DNA from: Pseudomonadota bacterium
GTDB taxonomy: Bacteria; Pseudomonadota; Gammaproteobacteria; Steroidobacterales; Steroidobacteraceae
Direction of reading: 5' to 3'
Length of the DNA: 47,371 nt
Assembly: GCA_021790795.1 (NCBI GenBank)
Contig: JAJYFU010000012.1
Location: 1 to 47,371 of the forward strand
Shown: piece after piece, positions 41,907 through 47,371 of the stretch
Numbering within the stretch: position 1 is the stretch's first letter
Layout of the letters: each line of letters starts with the position of its first letter
Notes under the pieces: generated by a model
Databases searched by the model: none
What the model was told of the DNA's origin: nothing
What the model saw: only the letters and a program-made list of their open reading frames with translations
Program-made: the position numbers and the translations under genes

Positions 41907-43286
41907 TTAGCTGGTCCGCGCGTCCGGGTCTCGGCCAATCGGCACCGCGAGGCGCGCGCGCACGAGCCGATCGGCGAGCGCGTAATCGATGCCGCCATCG
42001 GCGGTTCGGGCGCGGTCCAACTGCTCGATGATCGATGCCTGGATTGCGCCGCGTCGCTGCGCGTCACGGTAGGAAATCTCCGGATGGAACATCACCATCG
42101 AGTAGCGCGGGATGAACCGCTCGGGGAAGCGCCGCTCGAGCTCGAACGCCAGACGCTTGCGACGTTGAAAATCCGCTTCCCGGACGCTGGCGCGCATCTC
42201 CTCATAGTTCTCGAGCGCCATGCGGGCGATCGCCGCCGCGCTTGGCCGGCGCAGGCGCTCGAATTCGGCATACACCGCCGCCCACTCCCCGCCGCGCTCG
42301 AGCAGCGTGTCGAGCACGGCGCAGTCCTCGAACGCGGCATTCATTCCCTGGCCGTGGAACGGGACGATGGCATGGGCCGCATCGCCCAGCAGCAAGGCCC
42401 GGCCCTCGAAGTGCCAGCCGCGCACGTACACGGTGCCGAGCTCGCCCCGCGGGTTGTGGCGGAAGTCCTCGATCAGCGCCGCGTGATACGGCTCCAAGTC
42501 GGGAAACTGCGCGCTGAAGAATGCGCGCAGCGCCAGATCATCGGACAGCGCCGCGAAGCTCGGCTCGCCGGTGCGCGGCAGAAACAGCGTCAGGGTGAAC
42601 GTGCCGTCCGGATTCGGCAAGCCGATCAGCATGAATCCGCCGCGCGGCCAGATATGCAGCACATCGGGCTCGAGCGCATGAGATCCGGCGAGCGCCGGCA
42701 GGGTCATCTCCTTGTAGTCGTGATCGAGCGGCGCGGCGCGCACCGCGCAGGCGCCGGCCGCCACCAGACTCGCGCGCACCGCCGAGCCCGCACCATCGGC
42801 CGCGATGGCCGTCTCGCACTCGAGCTCGAATGTCAGACCGGATCGCTCCTCGACGCACTGCACCGCGCGCGACTCGGGAGCAAGGCCGAGGCAGCGATGC
42901 TCGAAGCGCAGCGTCACGCCGGCGCGCTCGGCCACAGTCACGAGCACACGGTTGAGCGCCGCGCGTTCAACCGAATAGTTGATTTCCTCCGGCCGCTGGC
43001 CGTACGGCTGCAGACTGCCGGATCCGGACCGCGGATGAACTCTTCGGGCGCGCATCGGCATCAGCAGCGGCTTCACATCGGTGAACACTCCGGCGCGCTC
43101 GAGCGGCCGGATTCCGCGTGCCGAAAGGGCGAGATTGATCGAGCGGCCGGCTTGCGCAACGTCTCGTCGGGGGTCGGCTCGACGCTCGATCAGCGTCACC
43201 GCGAACCCCCGCCGGGCCAGCAGCAGCGCCATCAGCGGCCCCCCGAGACCGGCGCCGACGACCGCGACGTGACGCCCGCGCGACAT
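41907..43286 (-). CDS. kmo: Kynurenine 3-monooxygenase
   Basis: FAD- and NADPH-dependent hydroxylation of L-kynurenine to 3-hydroxykynurenine. The 459-aa enzyme begins VAVVGAGLGGPLMALLLARR (GxGxxG), then AGRSINLALSARGIRPLERA, a family-specific stretch. Further on it has the flavin-binding LLGDAAHAIVPFHGQGMNAA. It is 2 nt after kynU, which uses its product, so the two are a unit. No tryptophan dioxygenase or 3-hydroxyanthranilate dioxygenase is in the window; they would be elsewhere if the route leads to NAD. Confidence 0.93.
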   Translation of the reverse strand: MSRGRHVAVVGAGLGGPLMALLLARRGFAVTLIERRADPRRDVAQAGRSINLALSARGIRPLERAGVFTDVKPLLMPMRARRVHPRSGSGSLQPYGQRPEEINYSVERAALNRVLVTVAERAGVTLRFEHRCLGLAPESRAVQCVEERSGLTFELECETAIAADGAGSAVRASLVAAGACAVRAAPLDHDYKEMTLPALAGSHALEPDVLHIWPRGGFMLIGLPNPDGTFTLTLFLPRTGEPSFAALSDDLALRAFFSAQFPDLEPYHAALIEDFRHNPRGELGTVYVRGWHFEGRALLLGDAAHAIVPFHGQGMNAAFEDCAVLDTLLERGGEWAAVYAEFERLRRPSAAAIARMALENYEEMRASVREADFQRRKRLAFELERRFPERFIPRYSMVMFHPEISYRDAQRRGAIQASIIEQLDRARTADGGIDYALADRLVRARLAVPIGRDPDARTS

Positions 43287-43288
43287 GC

Positions 43289-44557
43289 TCAGGCTGCTCG
43301 CAGTGCCGCCTGGAGACCCTCGACGAAGTCGAAGACGTCCACAAAACCATTATAAAGCGGCGCAGCGGCGACCCGAATGACATCCGGCGCCCTCCAGTCA
43401 CACACCACGCCGCGCGCGCGCACCCAGTCGAAGACCCGACGCGCGCGAGCCGGGTCCCGACTGACACGCAGCGACAGCTGGGCGCCGCGCGCGTCATGCT
43501 CGCGCGGAGTGATCACGCGCACCTGGGGCGTGCGCTGCGCGCTGAGCTGCTCGAAGAACGCGCTGAGCGCCACCGACTTCTCTCGCAGCCGCTGCACGCC
43601 GGCCTCCTGAAACAGCGCCAGCGAAGCCACGAGCGGTGCGGCCGCGAGTATCGATTGATTGCTCAGCTGAAAGCCGGCCGCGCCGGCGGCGGCGCGAAAA
43701 TCACGCGGCATGTCGAAGCGGCTCGTGAGCTCGTGCCCCCACCAGCCGGCGAGCCGCGGCCGCGCCGCATGAAAATGCCGGCGGTGGACGAAGCACCCGC
43801 CGAGCGCGCCGGGTCCGGCGTTGAGATACTTATAGCTGCACCAGACGGCAAAATCAGCCGAGCTGTCCCGCAGCGGGAACGGCATGTTGCCGACCGAATG
43901 GGCCAAGTCGAAACCGACGAGCGCGCCGGCGGCGTGCGCGGCGCGCGCGATGCGCGCCAGGTCGAACGCTTGTCCCGTCAGGTACTGCACTCCGGGCCAC
44001 AGAACCAACGCGATCTGCTCGCCGCAACGGTCCAGAACGGCTTCCAGATCCTCCTCGCGAATCAATTCCTCCCCGGCCCGCGGGGCGAGCTCGAGCAGGT
44101 CCTCCCGCGGATCGCATCCGTGCCATTGCAGTTGTGACACCACCGCGTAGCGGTCCGACGGGAAAGCGCCGGCCTCGATCAGAATTCGGCGCCGCGCGCG
44201 CTCCGGCCGATAGAAGCTGGCAAGCATCAATTGCAGGTTGACCGTGAGCGAGTTCATCACCGCGACTTCGTCGGTGCGGCAACCGAGCAATTCGGCCAGC
44301 GGCGTCGCGAGCGCATCGTGGTAGCTGATCCAGGGGCGCCGCGCGTCTTCATGGCCGAGCACGCCCAGACGCTCCCAATCCTCGAGGTCCTCGGCGACCG
44401 TCTGGCGCGCAGCGAGCGGCATCGGTCCCAACGAGTGGCCACAGAGGTAGGTGCAGCGTCCGCCTTGCGCCATGCGCGGCATGGCGAAGCGCTGCCGCAG
44501 CAGCGCCAAGGGGTCCGCAGCATCTCTTTCGAGGGCGCTCTCTCGCATCAGCGCCAT
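43289..44557 (-). CDS. kynU: Kynureninase
   Basis: PLP-dependent hydrolysis of (3-hydroxy)kynurenine to (3-hydroxy)anthranilate and alanine. The 422-aa protein has GRCTYLCGHSLGPMPLAAR near the start, AVMNSLTVNLQLMLASFYRP, FDLAHSVGNMPFPL (PLP-binding Asp) and the Schiff-base Lys in WCSYKYLNAGPG. The start could be the ATG at 44557 or at 44548. It follows emrB by 35 nt on the same strand. Confidence 0.95.
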   Translation of the reverse strand: MALMRESALERDAADPLALLRQRFAMPRMAQGGRCTYLCGHSLGPMPLAARQTVAEDLEDWERLGVLGHEDARRPWISYHDALATPLAELLGCRTDEVAVMNSLTVNLQLMLASFYRPERARRRILIEAGAFPSDRYAVVSQLQWHGCDPREDLLELAPRAGEELIREEDLEAVLDRCGEQIALVLWPGVQYLTGQAFDLARIARAAHAAGALVGFDLAHSVGNMPFPLRDSSADFAVWCSYKYLNAGPGALGGCFVHRRHFHAARPRLAGWWGHELTSRFDMPRDFRAAAGAAGFQLSNQSILAAAPLVASLALFQEAGVQRLREKSVALSAFFEQLSAQRTPQVRVITPREHDARGAQLSLRVSRDPARARRVFDWVRARGVVCDWRAPDVIRVAAAPLYNGFVDVFDFVEGLQAALRAA

Positions 44558-44592
44558 GATTCGGTCACGAGGGTCACACCGTCGGCGGGAAT

Positions 44593-46248
44593 CTAAAAAG
44601 CCACCTCGGTCACGCTATCGGCCGCGGCCGCAGCGCGGCGCCCGTGGTGAGCAGGCGGCGGCCTCAGCAAAAGCACCACAGGCAGGATCATGATGACGAA
44701 TATCATCAGCGCCCAGAATACGTCGTCGAACGACATCATCAATGCCTGACGCTGCATCCACGCATAGATCTGACCTACAGCCATGTGCGCGGCGGCTTCG
44801 GGCGCGGCGCCGCGACTCACGAACGTCCGGGTGAGTACGTGCACGGCATGCAGGTACGGCGCATTGAGCGGCTGCAGGCGACTCACCAGGCGTTCCTGGT
44901 GAAATTGCTCGCGACGCGCAAACAACGCCTGCACCATGCCGATGCCGATGCTGCCGCCGAGGTTGCGCGCCACATTGATGATTGCAGTCGCATTTCCCGT
45001 GCGCTGCGGCGGTACGCCGATGTAGGCGGCGCTCATCAACGGCACGAACAGGAACGGTATCGCGCCCGATTGCCAGGTGCGAGCGATCGCGATGCTGGCA
45101 AAAGTCTCATCGACCGTGAAATGCGCCATCATCCACAGGGAAACGGCGATGACGGGCAGCGCAATTCCCATCAGAACGCGCGGCTGCACGCGCCCGGTGA
45201 GCACGCCGGCGAGCGGCATGGTGACGATGGTGATCATGCCACCGAACGTCAGCACCAGACCGGCGTCCGTTGCGGTATAGCCGTATACCTCTTGAACCAG
45301 CTGCGGCACGAACTGGGTCGTGCCGAACAGAATGACCCCAATCACCATGACGATGAGCGAGCCCGCCGCGAAGTTGCGATTCTTGAACAGATGCATGTCC
45401 AGCAGCGGCCTTGCAGTCCACAGCTCCCAGATCACGAAACCCACGATGCAGACGGCGGCGATCAGGGCCGCAATGCGGATCAGCGGGCTGCCGAACCAAT
45501 CGTCCTGAACTCCGCGATCGGTCATGATCTCGAGAGAGGCCAGACCCAGCGCAATGAGCAGAGCGCCCGGAAAGTCGAAATGAATGCCGCGGCGCCAACG
45601 CGCGAGCCGCTCCTTCACGAGCAGCGGCGGCTCGTCCACGAAAGCGCTGACCAGGCTGAGCGACAGGACGCCGATCGGCACGTTGATGAGAAAGATCCAG
45701 TGCCAGGAGAATCGGTCGGTGATCACGCCCCCGAGCAGCGGGCCGAGCATCGGCGCTAGGATCACGGTGAAGCCGTAGACCGCCATCGCCTTGCCCCGGG
45801 AGGCGGGTGGAAATGAGTCGACCAGCATCGCCTGCGTGTTCGGCTGCAAGCCGCCGCCGCCGAGTCCCTGCGCGACGCGCGACACGATCAGCATGGTGAA
45901 CGACGAGGCGATTCCACAGCACAATGATGAAATCGTGAACAAGGCCACGCTGAACATGTAGTAGCGCTTACGTCCGAACACGTCGCTCAACCAACTGCTC
46001 ATGGGTATGACGACGGCGTTGGCCACCAGGTAGGTCGTCAGCACCCAGGTCGCCTGATCGTAGCTGACGGCCAGGGACCCTGCGATGTGCCCCAACGACA
46101 CGTTGGCGATCGCCGTGTCGAGGACCTCCATGAAAGCCGAGATCGATATGATCGTGGCGATCAGCCAGGGGCTGTGCCGTCCCGCGGCCGAGCGGTCCGG
46201 GGTCCAGCCGTGCGCGCCCTCGCCGCCCTGTGCGCTGGGCCCCGCCAT
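44593..46248 (-). CDS. EmrB-type MFS drug efflux permease (DHA2 family)
   Basis: A 551-aa, 14-helix exporter. It begins with a soluble leader, then LIATIISISAFMEVLDTAIA (the DHA2 motif D1 with VLDTAIANV), followed by WVLTTYLVANAVVIPMSSWL, LSDVFGRKRYY (motif A) and MLGPLLGGVITD (motif C). Its partner is the EmrA-like adaptor ending one nt before its start (TGACATG). Together they should form an inner-membrane/periplasm pump that needs an outer-membrane channel. ATG at 46248 is chosen over the track start at 46299, which overlaps emrA. Confidence 0.92.
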   Translation of the reverse strand: MAGPSAQGGEGAHGWTPDRSAAGRHSPWLIATIISISAFMEVLDTAIANVSLGHIAGSLAVSYDQATWVLTTYLVANAVVIPMSSWLSDVFGRKRYYMFSVALFTISSLCCGIASSFTMLIVSRVAQGLGGGGLQPNTQAMLVDSFPPASRGKAMAVYGFTVILAPMLGPLLGGVITDRFSWHWIFLINVPIGVLSLSLVSAFVDEPPLLVKERLARWRRGIHFDFPGALLIALGLASLEIMTDRGVQDDWFGSPLIRIAALIAAVCIVGFVIWELWTARPLLDMHLFKNRNFAAGSLIVMVIGVILFGTTQFVPQLVQEVYGYTATDAGLVLTFGGMITIVTMPLAGVLTGRVQPRVLMGIALPVIAVSLWMMAHFTVDETFASIAIARTWQSGAIPFLFVPLMSAAYIGVPPQRTGNATAIINVARNLGGSIGIGMVQALFARREQFHQERLVSRLQPLNAPYLHAVHVLTRTFVSRGAAPEAAAHMAVGQIYAWMQRQALMMSFDDVFWALMIFVIMILPVVLLLRPPPAHHGRRAAAAADSVTEVAF

Positions 46249-46249
46249 G

Positions 46250-47371
46250 TCAGTTGATCCTGATCTCGGGCTCGACCGACATGCCGGGACCGAGCACACA
46301 GCCGGACGGCAGTGCGTCGAAAGTGATCCGAACCGGCACGCGCTGCACGACCTTCACGTAATTCCCGGTGGCGTTCTGCGGCGGCAGGAGATCGAACGCC
46401 ACGCCCGATCCGCGCTGAATCGACTGCACCTTGCCATGAACGGTGGCGTTCGGACACGCGTCGATGTGGATGCTCGCGCGCTGACCGGGGTGGATGAGGT
46501 ACAGGTCGGTCTCTTTGAGGTTTGCAGTCACCCACATCGTGAGCGGAACGAGCGCCATCAGCTCCTGTCCGGGACTGACATAGTTGCCGATGGCCACTAA
46601 TTTCTTCGTTACGTGGCCGGCTTCGGCGGCCCTGACGGTGGTGTAGCTCAGGTCGAGGCGCGCGGCCGCGACCTGCGCGCGGGCGCTCGCCACGCGGGCC
46701 CTGGCACCCGCCACAGCCGCGTGCGCCGCCTCGAGCTGGGCTCGTGCGCCGACCACTTTCTGGCGCGCCGCGCGCAATTGAGCCTTGGCGCTGCGCGCAG
46801 CCGCCTCGACTTGGTCGAGCTGCGTGCGCGCCAGGGCCTCGATGTTGCGGCGGCGCAGAAAGAGATAGCGGTGCAGGTTCGCGAGCGCGTTCACCGTCTG
46901 GGCTTGTGTGCTGATGTATGCCGCTCGGGCCTGCTCGACCGCCGCACGCGCAACTGAGACGTTTGCCTGCGCCTGGCCCAGACCGGTCCGCGCCAGTTGC
47001 TCGGCCGCCAACGACTGGCGCAGCGCCACCCGGAAGGGAGCCGGATCGATCTGTGCCAGAACCTGGCCCGCGGCGACTTTCTCGTTGTCCACGACCGGCA
47101 CCGCGATCACCTGCCCGGACACACGGGGCGAAACCGCAGCGATTCGAGTGTCGATGAACGCATCGTCGGTACCGACGAACTGGCTCTCGTACTTCCAGAT
47201 CAGCACGCCAGCGATGATTCCCACGAGAATGACGCCGGCAGCCACGATCTTGAGCACCATCTGCCGGCGCAGTGCGCCCTGCGGCGCCTGCCGGTCGGCG
47301 CCGCTCTGGGGTGCCGGGGTGCCGCTGACATCGCTGTGGATTGGGGTCTCTGGCCGGCGGTCGCCGGCACT
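46250..47371 (-). CDS. EmrA-like membrane fusion protein, 5' end cut by the window
   Basis: HlyD/EmrA adaptor of the adjacent EmrB pump. A membrane helix (LKIVAAGVILVGIIAGVLIW) is followed by VGTDDAFIDTRIAAVSPRVS (diagnostic of EmrA), the lipoyl half, an Ala/Arg-rich coiled coil, and the beta barrel with PLTMWVTANLKETDLYLIHP. The track starts at the ATG at 47260, only one codon before the helix region, but the frame stays open to base 47371 with a polar leader (ALRRQ before the Met), as EmrA proteins usually have a cytoplasmic tail. So the true start is probably outside the window. Confidence 0.92.
   Translation of the reverse strand, partial: SAGDRRPETPIHSDVSGTPAPQSGADRQAPQGALRRQMVLKIVAAGVILVGIIAGVLIWKYESQFVGTDDAFIDTRIAAVSPRVSGQVIAVPVVDNEKVAAGQVLAQIDPAPFRVALRQSLAAEQLARTGLGQAQANVSVARAAVEQARAAYISTQAQTVNALANLHRYLFLRRRNIEALARTQLDQVEAAARSAKAQLRAARQKVVGARAQLEAAHAAVAGARARVASARAQVAAARLDLSYTTVRAAEAGHVTKKLVAIGNYVSPGQELMALVPLTMWVTANLKETDLYLIHPGQRASIHIDACPNATVHGKVQSIQRGSGVAFDLLPPQNATGNYVKVVQRVPVRITFDALPSGCVLGPGMSVEPEIRIN

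Overview
The window is a dense, high-GC chromosomal segment of a Gram-negative bacterium. Gene content points to a gammaproteobacterium: an rpsU-yqeY-dnaG-rpoD macromolecular synthesis operon, multifunctional CCA transferase with an HD domain, RND and Emr-type envelope pumps, a folB/folK/pteridine reductase group, and small families typical of gammaproteobacteria (DUF4404, a DUF6763-like protein, YggN-like lipoprotein). The lineage may be near Xanthomonadales/Nevskiales, but that is inference from gene mix only. It looks like core chromosome: I see no insertion sequence, integrase, phage gene or CRISPR array.

Layout. 1-2.9 kb: split adenosylcobalamin-dependent ribonucleotide reductase (nrdJb, nrdJa, minus strand) with a palindromic NrdR-box-like operator upstream. 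3.4-3.9 kb: Hsp20 chaperone behind a sigma32-like promoter, closed by a very strong hairpin. 4-9.3 kb: NDUFA9-like SDR, cca, a gluzin lipoprotein peptidase, a MidA-type methyltransferase and a pteridine reductase. 9.3-11.5 kb, minus: folK, folB, tsaD. 11.5-16.3 kb, plus: rpsU, yqeY, dnaG, rpoD. 16.3-19.9 kb: DUF4404, a CAT-anticodon tRNA (probably tRNA-Ile2), MarC, a cobalamin-binding-protein homologue without signal peptide, DUF1697 and DUF962/Mpo1-like proteins.

20.4-28.1 kb is the most unusual block. A sigma-70-family ECF-like factor, a small membrane protein (candidate anti-sigma), a 560-aa protein joining a bactofilin-like repeat domain to membrane helices and an RDD domain, an RND adaptor and an RND permease are arranged with ATGA overlaps or a 1-nt gap, followed by a YggN-like lipoprotein. 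It reads as one self-regulated envelope-stress/efflux operon. 28.2-29.5 kb holds a TonB-like ORF and a Sel1-repeat ORF that face away from each other and both appear to lack their N-termini at the same point, suggesting a deletion junction.

29.9-37.1 kb is a complete moxR-DUF58-DUF4381-batA-batB-batC-batD operon, in which BatB has lost the first MIDAS aspartate and BatC carries a long basic low-complexity tail. 37.1-41.9 kb: pyrE, an AmpG-like permease, a small Rieske protein, a DUF6763-like protein, a second MarC, trmB and a rhodanese. 41.9-47.4 kb, minus: kmo, kynU and an EmrB/EmrA pump whose emrA runs off the window edge.

Links between regions: B12 use (NrdJ plus the cobalamin-binding-protein homologue); CCA addition (cca plus a tRNA without encoded CCA); folate/pterin chemistry (pteridine reductase, folK, folB); tryptophan to 3-hydroxyanthranilate (kmo, kynU). 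All calls are by eye from translated sequence; no database search was run.
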